Source: an uncultured Eubacteriales bacterium (GTDB lineage: Bacteria > Bacillota > Clostridia > Oscillospirales > CAG-382). Taken from it: 6,806 nt of DNA. A program made the position numbers and the translations under genes. A model generated the notes under the pieces. It did not search any database and was not told the origin of the DNA. It saw only the letters and a list, made by a program, of their open reading frames with translations. Location: positions 1-6,806 of the forward strand of contig USHI01000074.1 of the NCBI GenBank assembly GCA_900554405.1. The letters run 5' to 3'. Below, piece after piece: positions 1 through 6,245 of the stretch (position 1 is its first letter; each line of letters begins with the position of its first letter).

Positions 1-1997
1 CCGTCGGCAACCGCCCCGGCGTTACGGTGGATACCGAAACCCGCGCCTGCACTTTGTATTCGGAGCTGGATATCTGCGATCTGCCGGGGATATATTCGCT
101 TTCCCCGTTTTCGCCGGAGGAGCTTTGCGCGCGCGAAGCGCTTCTCGGCGGCAAGGCCGATGTTATCATAAGCGTTATCGACGGCACAAAGCCGGTCCGA
201 GGAATATATCTGACACTGCAGCTTATCGAGCTCGGCATTCCGGTGACGGTCGCGGTGAATATGTCCGATGCGATGAGGCGGCAGGGAATAACCTTCGATA
301 CCGAAAAGCTTTCGGATGCGCTCGGCTGCACCGTCGTTTCGGTATCCGCACGGCGCGGAGAGGGCACGGCGGAGCTTGCGCGCGCGGCAAAGGAATGCGC
401 ACGGCGCGGAGCGGGGAAGTGTATGCGGTTTTCCGCCGTGACGGAGCGCGCGCTTGCTGCGATATCGCGGTGCGGGTGCAAAAACCGTTTTTGCGCCGTG
501 AAGGTGTTCGAGCGGGACAAAGAGGCTGCGCCCCGGATGCAGGGCGGCTGCCGCGCGGAAGCGGAACGCTATATTGCCGAGGCGGAGCGGAAGCTCGGCG
601 ACAGCCCGGATGCGATAATAGCGGGCGAACGCTTTGACGCGGCGGAAGCAGTATGCGCGGAATGCTTCCGTAATATAAAGCAACACAGCGCGGGAATGCG
701 TATCGACCGTCTGCTCACCGGCAGGTATACCGCGTTCCCGATATTTCTGCTTGCCATGCTTGCAATCTGCTATATTTCGTTTGGCGCCGTGGGGGCAAGA
801 GCGGATGCGGTTTTAAGAAACGGTATTTTCGGCGAAGGCATATATGTGTGCGGCATTTTTATAAAAGGATTGCCGGAGGTTTTGCGCACGCTTCTTTCGG
901 GTGCGGGCGCTTCTGCGGCGGTGGTCTCGCTTGCCGTGGACGGAGCGGCGGCGGGGGTGTTTTCGGTGGTGTGCTATCTGCCGCAGATGCTTGTGCTTTT
1001 CACGCTGCTTTCGCTGATGGAGGAATGCGGATATACCTCGCGTGCGGCTTTTCTTACCGACAGGCTGCTCGCTCCGTTCGGCTTTTCCGGGAATTCTTTT
1101 GTGCCGTTGCTTGTCAGCAGCGGCTGCGGAGTTTCCGGCATAATGGCGACACGCACGATAAAAAACCGCGGCGAAAGGCGCATTGCCGCCGTTGCCGCAA
1201 CGTTTATCCCATGCGGGGCAAAGCTGCCCGTTGCGGCGATGATATCCGGTATGCTTTTCGGTTCGCCGTGGTACCTTGCGCCTGCGGCTTATGCTGCCGG
1301 TATGCTTGCCGTCGCGGCGACCGGTCTGCTGCTTAAAGGGCTGCCGCCGTTTTGCGGCGGAAGAAGCGAATATGCCTGCGAGCTTCCGGAATACCGAATG
1401 CCGCATTTTTACGGCGTTTTCCGCACCGCGGCTGCGCGTATGGCGGAATTCGTTTTGCGTGCGGGGAGCATTATTCTCCTTGCTTCGATCGCGGTGTGGC
1501 TCGGCTCGCACTGCGGGTGGCTCGGCGGCAGATTCGGTATTTATTCCTCCGTTCCGCTCGCGCAAAGCTTTATCGGCAGGCTCGGTTCTTTGCTTTCGCC
1601 GCTTTTTGCTCCGCTCGGGTTCGGCAGTTCCGGCGCCGTCATTGCGACGCTTTTCGGGCTGCTGGCGAAGGAGGAGATAGTCGGTGTCGCCGGGGTGATC
1701 GGTCTCGGCGAGCTCGGGTTTGCCGGCTCGCTTTCCTTCCTTTGTTTCAATCTGTATTGTGCGCCCTGCATTGCCGCGGTTGCCGCCTGCCGCCGTGCGC
1801 TCGGCAGCGCCGGACTTTCGGTATTCGCTTTTGCGTATCAATGTGCGCTTGCGTATCTGCTTTCCTTTGTCGTATACAGGATTGCCGGCGCCGGTATGTA
1901 TGCGGTGCCTTTGTCGGCTGTTTTGTTGATTTCGGTAATAACGGCGGCGTTTGTAAGACAAAATAAACATAAAAGACGGGTAAAAAAACAAAAATAA
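1..1997 (+). CDS. feoB: Ferrous iron transport protein B (FeoB), 5'-truncated by the window edge
   Basis: GTP-dependent ferrous iron permease of the inner membrane. The first full codon is at 3 and 664 residues are visible, ending in TAA at 1995-1997. Numbering from V1 at position 3, the G domain shows G2 (GVT, residues 6-8), G3 (DLPG, about 26-29), G4 (NMSD, about 86-89) and a G5-like SAR (about 115-117). The G1/P-loop lies before the window, so about 25-30 residues are missing. A linker leads to a membrane domain starting near residue 245. It contains the FeoB hallmarks LPQMLVLF, EECGYTSRAAFLTDRL, IMATRT and PCGAKLPV, and late in the protein LLAKEEIVG and a CAPC element. The tail is strongly basic (RQNKHKRRVKKQK). 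The first gate motif reads GCGVSG rather than the usual GCNVPA-like form (see findings). No feoA is visible; it could lie upstream. Family assignment is secure; the transport of Fe2+ is inferred from the family. Confidence 0.96.
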   Translation, partial: VGNRPGVTVDTETRACTLYSELDICDLPGIYSLSPFSPEELCAREALLGGKADVIISVIDGTKPVRGIYLTLQLIELGIPVTVAVNMSDAMRRQGITFDTEKLSDALGCTVVSVSARRGEGTAELARAAKECARRGAGKCMRFSAVTERALAAISRCGCKNRFCAVKVFERDKEAAPRMQGGCRAEAERYIAEAERKLGDSPDAIIAGERFDAAEAVCAECFRNIKQHSAGMRIDRLLTGRYTAFPIFLLAMLAICYISFGAVGARADAVLRNGIFGEGIYVCGIFIKGLPEVLRTLLSGAGASAAVVSLAVDGAAAGVFSVVCYLPQMLVLFTLLSLMEECGYTSRAAFLTDRLLAPFGFSGNSFVPLLVSSGCGVSGIMATRTIKNRGERRIAAVAATFIPCGAKLPVAAMISGMLFGSPWYLAPAAYAAGMLAVAATGLLLKGLPPFCGGRSEYACELPEYRMPHFYGVFRTAAARMAEFVLRAGSIILLASIAVWLGSHCGWLGGRFGIYSSVPLAQSFIGRLGSLLSPLFAPLGFGSSGAVIATLFGLLAKEEIVGVAGVIGLGELGFAGSLSFLCFNLYCAPCIAAVAACRRALGSAGLSVFAFAYQCALAYLLSFVVYRIAGAGMYAVPLSAVLLISVITAAFVRQNKHKRRVKKQK

Positions 1998-2010
1998 TTG
2001 TTTTTTTTAC
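1980..2010 (+). terminator. A/T-rich dyad after feoB, possible weak terminator
   Basis: The sequence GTAAAAAAACA at 1980-1990 is nearly the reverse complement of TGTTTTTTTTAC at 1999-2010 (one extra T), with an A/T loop that contains the feoB stop codon. An oligo-T run at 2001-2008 is part of the 3' arm. There is no GC-rich stem, so it does not look like a standard intrinsic terminator. The tract may instead serve as an UP-like element for the copZ promoter immediately downstream. Confidence 0.3.
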
Positions 2011-2013
2011 TTA

Positions 2014-2042
2014 TTGCAATCCGCAAACGGCTCGTATAAAAT
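2014..2042 (+). promoter_or_regulatory. Predicted sigma-A promoter of copZ-copA
   Basis: A -35 box TTGCAA at 2014-2019 (4 of 6 matches to TTGACA) and a -10 box TAAAAT at 2037-2042 (5 of 6) are spaced by 17 bp. An A/T-rich tract lies directly upstream. Transcription would start near 2049, about 25 nt before the copZ ATG. A short dyad TTGC-N5-GCAA (2014-2026) covers the -35 box. I see no recognisable CopY box (TACANNTGTA), CsoR site or CueR-type dyad, so the copper regulator cannot be named from this sequence. Confidence 0.6.
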
Positions 2043-2073
2043 ACATACAGAAACGAAAAGGGAGGATCAAATA

Positions 2074-2298
2074 ATGTTTGATAAAACCGAAACAGCTGTG
2101 CTTTCCGTCAGCGGAATGCATTGCAACCATTGCAGAGGAAAGGTCGAACAGGCTCTTTCTTCGCTCAAAGGGGTAAAAAGCATTGATGTCGATCTTGCAT
2201 CCGCAACCGCGCACGTCACCTATGTCCCCGCCAAAACGAACGTGGAGGCTATGGTCGCCGCCGTAAACGATGCCGGCTTCGGCGCGGAGGTAAGATAG
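2074..2298 (+). CDS. copZ: Copper chaperone CopZ, heavy-metal-associated domain protein
   Basis: A small cytosolic Cu+ carrier of 74 residues, one complete HMA (ferredoxin-like) fold. The metal site is the MHCNHC motif at residues 15-20 (MxCxxC, cysteines 17 and 20), followed by the typical helix VEQALSSLKGV, the strand IDVDLASATAHVTY and the C-terminal NDAGFGAEV loop. The ATG at 2074 is chosen because GGAGG (2061-2065) lies 8 nt upstream and the predicted promoter ends at 2042; a longer in-frame opening from the TTG at 2014 would start inside the -35 box. It is the first gene of an operon with copA and should deliver Cu+ to it. It ends in TAG, the only amber stop among the complete genes here, in the same frame as copA. 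Membership of the HMA family is certain; copper specificity is inferred from the neighbouring copA. Confidence 0.93.
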   Translation: MFDKTETAVLSVSGMHCNHCRGKVEQALSSLKGVKSIDVDLASATAHVTYVPAKTNVEAMVAAVNDAGFGAEVR

Positions 2299-2304
2299 CC
2301 TTTT

Positions 2305-4416
2305 ATGCTCAGGGATTCGGTTATAAAGGTCGGCGGGATGTCCTGCGTCCGTTGCAGCGCCGCCGTGGAACACGCGCTCAAAGGTGTGCCGGGGGTCGAA
2401 TACGCCGCCGTCTCCTATGCCAACGGCAGGGCGGAGGTGCGGTATGACGATTCCCGGACAAACGAAAAGGAACTTGCAAAAGCAATAAAGAAAGCCGGGT
2501 ACACCGTTGTGGAGAATGCGCTTGCCGCGCGCAAAAGGGAACTGAAAACGCTTCTGTTCACGCTTTTGTTCTCTGCAGTATTTTCCGCACCCTTCTTCCT
2601 GATGATGGGCTTTATGCTTGTCGGTGCGCCTATGCCCGCCGTGATACACAACGGCTATGTACAGTTTGCCTGTGCGACGGTTGTACAGGTGTTTGCCGGT
2701 GCGCGATTTTACCGCGGCGCGTGGCATTCGCTCGTGAACAAAAGCCCGAGTATGGATGTACTTGTGGCGCTCGGTACGACAGCCGCGTATGCGTACAGCG
2801 TTTATTCGCTTTTTTCCGGCGGCGGAACGCTTTATTTCGAAAGCTCAGTAATGATAATCACGCTCGTGCTTTTGGGCAAAACGCTTGAAGCACGTGCAAA
2901 ACCCAAAACCGGTGAAGCCATAGAAAAGCTTTACTCGCTCGCGCCGCGCACGGCGACTGTCCGCCGCGACGGAGCCGAGCTCGAGCTCCCGGTTTCCGCG
3001 ATATCCGTCGGCGATACCGTCGTTGTCCACCCGGGTGAGGCTGTCCCCGTGGACGGAACGGTCATTTCCGGCGGAACGCATATCGATGAATCCATGCTCA
3101 CCGGCGAAAGTATGCCGGTGGAAAAGAATGTCGGCGACAGCGTTTTCGGCCGCGGGAGCATAGATATCCGTGCGGTATCCGTCGGCGCGGACACCGTTCT
3201 TGCGGGGATAATCCGCATGGTGGAGGAGGCACAGTCCTCCAAAGCGCCCATACAGACCGTGGCGGATAAGGTCAGCGCTTATTTTGTTCCCTCCGTTGCG
3301 GGGATCGCACTTGTGACGTTCATTATCACCCTTCTTGTTACCGGGAGTGCCGAAAAAGCGCTTTCGCACGCCGTCGCCGTTCTGGTCATTGCCTGCCCCT
3401 GCTCGCTCGGGCTCGCCACGCCGACGGCGCTCATGGTCGGGATCGGGCTGGGCGCGCAGCACGGTATACTCATCAAAAATGCCGCCGCGCTTGAACGCTC
3501 CTGCGAGATCAGGGCTGTCGTTCTCGACAAAACCGGAACCGTCACCGAAGGGCGCCCGCGCGTTACGGATGTGAAGGTATTCAAAGGCGACGAGGAGGGT
3601 GCGCTTCGACTTGCAGCGGCGGCGGAATCGCGCTCCGAACACCCGATCGCCTCGGCGATATGCGCATATTACGGCGGTGAGCTTCCCGCCGCGGAAAGTT
3701 TTGAATCAAGCTCCGGCAACGGCATCGAATGCATTATCGAGGGCAGAAAGATAGCCGTGGGCAAACCGGAATGGATAACGGAAAGCGTTCCCGCCGCCGT
3801 TACGGAGCTTCAAAACGAGGGCAAGACGGTCGTCTGCCTTTCGGAGGACGGAGTGCTTAAAGCGGCGATAGCCGTTTCGGACCCGATACGTTCCCATTCG
3901 CCCGATGCGATATCCGAGCTTTATTCGCTCGGGATAGAGCCGGTCATGGTCACCGGCGATAACCAAAGCGCCGCGGGCGCTGTCGCTTCGCAGGTCGGCA
4001 TAAAGCATTTTGTTGCCGGAGTGCTTCCCGGCGGCAAGGTCGACGAGATCAAACGGCTGCGTAACGAATACGGCGTTGTCGCGATGGCAGGCGACGGCAT
4101 AAACGATGCGCCCGCGCTTACGGAGGCCGATATAGGCTTTGCGATAGGCAGCGGATCGGATATAGCGCTCGAATCCGGCGATATAGTGCTTTCCCGCGGG
4201 GGGATCGCTTCCATACCGTCCGCTGTCCGGCTTTCGCGGGCGACAATGCGCAAGATAAAGCAGAACCTGTTCTGGGCGTTCTTCTATAACACCGCCGGTA
4301 TCCCACTTGCGGCGTTCGGGCTGCTTTCGCCCGTTATCGCCGGTGCCTGCATGGCGCTTTCGTCGGTCTCGGTCGTTACCAACTCGCTCCTGCTCAAACG
4401 CACAAAGCTCAAATAA
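2305..4416 (+). CDS. copA: Cu+-exporting P1B-type ATPase CopA
   Basis: A 703-residue membrane pump that uses ATP to expel Cu+ from the cytoplasm. An N-terminal HMA domain (about 3-70) carries GMSCVRC (11-17). Hydrophobic segments lie at about 82-107, 117-133, 150-171 and 178-192. The actuator TGES is at 266-269. TM6 has the CPC site (364-366), followed by SLGLATP. The phosphorylation motif DKTGT is at 408-412 (Asp408), the nucleotide-domain HP at 446-447, TGDN at 550-553 and GDGIND at 596-601. The last two TM segments hold YN (661-662) and MALSS (683-687). CPC, YN and MxxSS together are the Cu+/Ag+ (P1B-1) signature. All catalytic residues are present. The start at 2305 is 6 nt after the copZ stop; the nearest Shine-Dalgarno GGAGG (2286-2290) lies inside copZ, 14 nt from the ATG, a long spacing that suggests coupling to copZ translation. 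There is a single N-terminal HMA, with the second supplied by separate CopZ. Confidence 0.97.
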   Translation: MLRDSVIKVGGMSCVRCSAAVEHALKGVPGVEYAAVSYANGRAEVRYDDSRTNEKELAKAIKKAGYTVVENALAARKRELKTLLFTLLFSAVFSAPFFLMMGFMLVGAPMPAVIHNGYVQFACATVVQVFAGARFYRGAWHSLVNKSPSMDVLVALGTTAAYAYSVYSLFSGGGTLYFESSVMIITLVLLGKTLEARAKPKTGEAIEKLYSLAPRTATVRRDGAELELPVSAISVGDTVVVHPGEAVPVDGTVISGGTHIDESMLTGESMPVEKNVGDSVFGRGSIDIRAVSVGADTVLAGIIRMVEEAQSSKAPIQTVADKVSAYFVPSVAGIALVTFIITLLVTGSAEKALSHAVAVLVIACPCSLGLATPTALMVGIGLGAQHGILIKNAAALERSCEIRAVVLDKTGTVTEGRPRVTDVKVFKGDEEGALRLAAAAESRSEHPIASAICAYYGGELPAAESFESSSGNGIECIIEGRKIAVGKPEWITESVPAAVTELQNEGKTVVCLSEDGVLKAAIAVSDPIRSHSPDAISELYSLGIEPVMVTGDNQSAAGAVASQVGIKHFVAGVLPGGKVDEIKRLRNEYGVVAMAGDGINDAPALTEADIGFAIGSGSDIALESGDIVLSRGGIASIPSAVRLSRATMRKIKQNLFWAFFYNTAGIPLAAFGLLSPVIAGACMALSSVSVVTNSLLLKRTKLK

Positions 4417-4423
4417 AACAAAA

Positions 4424-4467
4424 CCGACCGTACATCGGGCATGGCCCGTGGTACGGTCGGCTTTTTT
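4424..4467 (+). terminator. Bidirectional intrinsic terminator between copA and trpB
   Basis: A perfect 10-bp stem CCGACCGTAC (4424-4433) / GTACGGTCGG (4451-4460) encloses a second stem CGGGC/GCCCG with an ATG loop, separated by a 2x2 internal loop. On the + strand it is followed by C and six T (4462-4467), ending copZ-copA transcription. The A-rich stretch before it (4411-4423) reads as a T-rich tail on the minus strand, so the same hairpin can also stop trpB, which ends at 4481. Confidence 0.9.
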
Positions 4468-4480
4468 GCTTATCGTTGAA

Positions 4481-5842
4481 TTACAGAAGGTGCGGGATGC
4501 ACTTTTCTATTTCCTGATCCGAGGGGATATAATCCGACATGATGCCGTTATTGAACTTTTCATATGCGGTCATGTCGAAATAGCCGGTGCCCGTCAGGCC
4601 GAAAAGAATGACTTTCCCTTCGCCGGATTCCTTGCACTTTACCGCTTCGTCGATCGCCGCGCGTATCGCGTGGGAGGATTCGGGTGCGGGAAGAATGCCT
4701 TCCACCTTTGCGAAAAGCTTTGCGGCTTCGAACACCTTTGTCTGGGTATAGCTGCGTGCGGACATATATCCGTCGTCATAAAGCTGCGAAAGTATCGTGC
4801 TCATTCCGTGGTAGCGCAGACCGCCCGCGTGGTTGGCGGAGGGCATGAATTCCGATCCGAGCGTGTACATCTTCATAAGAGGGGTCATATGGCCGGTGTC
4901 GCCGAAATCGTAAACGTATTTCCCGCGGGTGAGCGAAGGACAGCTTGCCGGCTCCACGGCGATGATCTCCGGATCGTGCGTGCCGGATATCTTGTCCGCG
5001 AAGAAGGGTGTGGCAAGCCCGCCGAGGTTGGAGCCGCCGCCCGCACAGCCGATAACGATATCCGGGTAAACATCATATTTTTCGAGCGCGGCTTTGGATT
5101 CCTGCCCGATAATCGTCTGGTGCATCAGAACATGGTTCAGCACGCTGCCGAGCACATAGCGGCAGTTTTCGGTTTTTATGGCTGTTTCCACGGCTTCGGA
5201 TATCGCGCAGCCGAGCGAACCGTTTGTGTCCGGAAACTTTTCGTTGATACGTCTGCCGACTTCTGTTTTGTCGGAAGGGGAGGGGATGACCGTCGCGCCG
5301 AAGGTACGCATCAGCTCGCGCCGCTGCGGCTTCTGCATCGCGGAGCAGCGCACCATGAAGACTGTCAGATCAAGCCCGTAATAGGCGGCAGCCATCGAAA
5401 GCGCCGTGCCCCACTGACCGGCACCGGTTTCGGTGGTAAGGTTTGTTATGCCCTGCTCCTTGGCATAATAAACCTGCGCGGCGGCGGAATTGAGCTTGTG
5501 CGAGCCGGACGTGTTGGAGCCTTCGAATTTGTAATATATCTGCGCGGGCGTGTCGAGCTCGCGTTCGAGATTATAGGCTCTGATCAGCGGCGAAGGGCGG
5601 TACATTCTGTAAAAATCGAGCACTCCCTGCGGGATCTCGATAAAAAGATCATCCGTGTTGAGCTCCTGCCGCGCAAGCTCCGTGCAGAATATCTGCGAAA
5701 GCTGTTCTTCCGTTACCGGCTTTTTCGTTCCGGGGTCGAGCATGGGCGCAGGCTTGTTCTTCATGACGGCGCGTATGTTCATCCACGCCTTGGGCATCTC
5801 CTTTTCGGAAAGATTGATACGGTACGGTATCTCGTGCTTCAT
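4481..5842 (-). CDS. trpB: Tryptophan synthase beta chain, stand-alone TrpB2 type
   Basis: A cytosolic PLP enzyme of 453 residues that joins indole and L-serine to give L-tryptophan. Length and motifs fit the TrpB2 (TrpB-related) subfamily, longer than the roughly 400-residue TrpB1 that pairs with TrpA. Visible: RPSPLIRA (82-89), EGSNTSGSHKLNSA (107-120) with PLP lysine K116, ETGAGQWG (138-145) with the Glu equivalent to the TrpB catalytic glutamate, the phosphate-binding loop CAGGGSN (266-272), HAGGLRYHG (338-346), EGILPAPESSHA (381-392), and GLTGTG (415-420) near the end. It starts at the ATG at 5842-5840, 8 nt after a perfect AAGGAGGT; a longer in-frame opening to 5926 would begin inside the T-box core. 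The stop is TAA. No trpA or other trp gene is present. The T-box leader upstream implies induction by uncharged tRNA-Trp. TrpB2 enzymes have been proposed to salvage free indole; that role here is inference. Confidence 0.95.
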   Translation of the reverse strand: MKHEIPYRINLSEKEMPKAWMNIRAVMKNKPAPMLDPGTKKPVTEEQLSQIFCTELARQELNTDDLFIEIPQGVLDFYRMYRPSPLIRAYNLERELDTPAQIYYKFEGSNTSGSHKLNSAAAQVYYAKEQGITNLTTETGAGQWGTALSMAAAYYGLDLTVFMVRCSAMQKPQRRELMRTFGATVIPSPSDKTEVGRRINEKFPDTNGSLGCAISEAVETAIKTENCRYVLGSVLNHVLMHQTIIGQESKAALEKYDVYPDIVIGCAGGGSNLGGLATPFFADKISGTHDPEIIAVEPASCPSLTRGKYVYDFGDTGHMTPLMKMYTLGSEFMPSANHAGGLRYHGMSTILSQLYDDGYMSARSYTQTKVFEAAKLFAKVEGILPAPESSHAIRAAIDEAVKCKESGEGKVILFGLTGTGYFDMTAYEKFNNGIMSDYIPSDQEIEKCIPHLL

Positions 5843-5850
5843 GGTTAAAA

Positions 5851-5858
5851 ACCTCCTT
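5851..5858 (-). promoter_or_regulatory. Ribosome binding site of trpB
   Basis: AAGGAGGT on the minus strand is a perfect complement to the 16S rRNA 3' end and sits 8 nt before the ATG at 5842. It lies just after the T-run of the T-box terminator and fixes the start codon of trpB. Confidence 0.9.
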
Positions 5859-5861
5859 GTG

Positions 5862-5916
5862 AAAAATAAAAAACGCCGCAGGGATATAACGCATTTGAGG
5901 CGATATATCGTCGCGG
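5862..5916 (-). terminator. T-box regulatory terminator
   Basis: On the minus strand, CCGCG (5916-5912) pairs with UGCGG (5880-5876, including one G-U pair), and after a 2x2 mismatch GAUAUA pairs with UAUAUC. The hairpin is followed by CG, six T (5873-5868), A and five T (5866-5862). The 5' arm is shared with the antiterminator, so the two folds exclude each other. Confidence 0.8.
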
Positions 5917-6132
5917 TGCCACTCAAAAATTATACTCTCGGGTATCGGTAAAATACCCTTCCCACTAACGCAGGGACGTATCGGCGCGGCATAATGACCG
6001 TTAAAACGGCGTTCCGCCTTGCTCCTATCGGGTCCATTCACAAAAAGCTTACCTGCCGGGCTTACACCGCCCCCGGCTCGCTGAAAAGCAGTGTTTTCGG
6101 CTACTTCTCCCGAATCGTCGGATTTAATGTTT
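5862..6132 (-). ncRNA. T-box riboswitch leader, tRNA-Trp specific (UGG specifier)
   Basis: A complete tRNA-sensing transcription attenuator upstream of trpB. Going 5' to 3' on the minus strand, Stem I closes with UCGGG (6113-6109) / CCCGA (6032-6028). It contains the AGUA motif (6105-6102) and a distal GCCGGG/CCCGGC stem (6077-6072 with 6060-6055) with the conserved GGUGUAA loop. The specifier-loop strand reads GAA-UGG-ACC, the UGG codon being 6036-6034 (tryptophan). Smaller hairpins follow: CCGUU/AACGG (6009-5998) and GGGUAU/AUACCC (5958-5940). The T-box core GAGUGGCACCGCG is at 5924-5912. Its bulge UGGC can pair with an uncharged acceptor end GCCA, and bacterial tRNA-Trp normally has discriminator G. 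Alternative folds are both visible: an antiterminator (UUUGAG/CUCAAA around the bulge, plus GCGA/UCGC; 5927-5894) and a terminator. Uncharged tRNA-Trp should favour read-through into trpB. Confidence 0.95.
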
Positions 6133-6137
6133 TTCGC

Positions 6138-6166
6138 ATTGTAACACGTTCGCGGCGGCTTGTCAA
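6138..6166 (-). promoter_or_regulatory. Sigma-A promoter of the T-box/trpB transcript
   Basis: On the minus strand, a perfect -35 TTGACA (6166-6161) and -10 TACAAT (6143-6138, 5 of 6 matches) are separated by exactly 17 bp. Transcription should start near 6132-6130, just before T-box Stem I, giving a leader of about 290 nt to the trpB ATG. Confidence 0.88.
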
Positions 6167-6190
6167 TAGGCAAAGCAAAATTTTTTTCGG

Positions 6191-6218
6191 TTGACTTTCG
6201 CGTAAAATCTGCTAAAAT
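6191..6218 (+). promoter_or_regulatory. Predicted sigma-A promoter of the GH3 gene
   Basis: A -35 TTGACT (6191-6196, 5 of 6) and -10 TAAAAT (6213-6218, 5 of 6) are spaced by 16 bp. The start of transcription would be near 6225, about 20 nt before the ATG at 6246. It is back to back with the trpB promoter, the two -35 boxes being 24 bp apart across an A/T-rich stretch. Confidence 0.7.
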
Positions 6219-6245
6219 GAAATAAAAAACCAATGCGGGGTTATT

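Noticed and set aside
27..29. GTG at 27 as the start of feoB
   Set aside because: The frame continues upstream to the window edge with conserved FeoB residues (VGNRPG), so this GTG is the Val of the GVTV switch region, not a start.
348..411. A GCACGGCGCGGAG sequence occurring twice about 50 bp apart within feoB
   Set aside because: Both copies encode Ala-Arg-Arg-Gly stretches in the same gene; GC-rich codon use explains this without a repeat element.
813..1991. A 392-codon minus-strand open frame opposite feoB
   Set aside because: Its translation is low-complexity and Arg/Lys/Glu-rich with no domain, while the plus strand has continuous FeoB motifs. It is a shadow frame.
4307..5848. A 513-codon plus-strand open frame overlapping the copA end and running opposite trpB
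   Set aside because: It crosses the strong bidirectional terminator and is antisense to a clearly conserved trpB. The translation has no recognisable domain and is rich in Arg, as expected from the opposite strand of a GC-rich gene.
5843..5926. A 28-residue N-terminal extension of trpB
   Set aside because: It would start inside the T-box core and be translated through the regulatory terminator. The perfect ribosome site at 5851-5858 supports the ATG at 5842.
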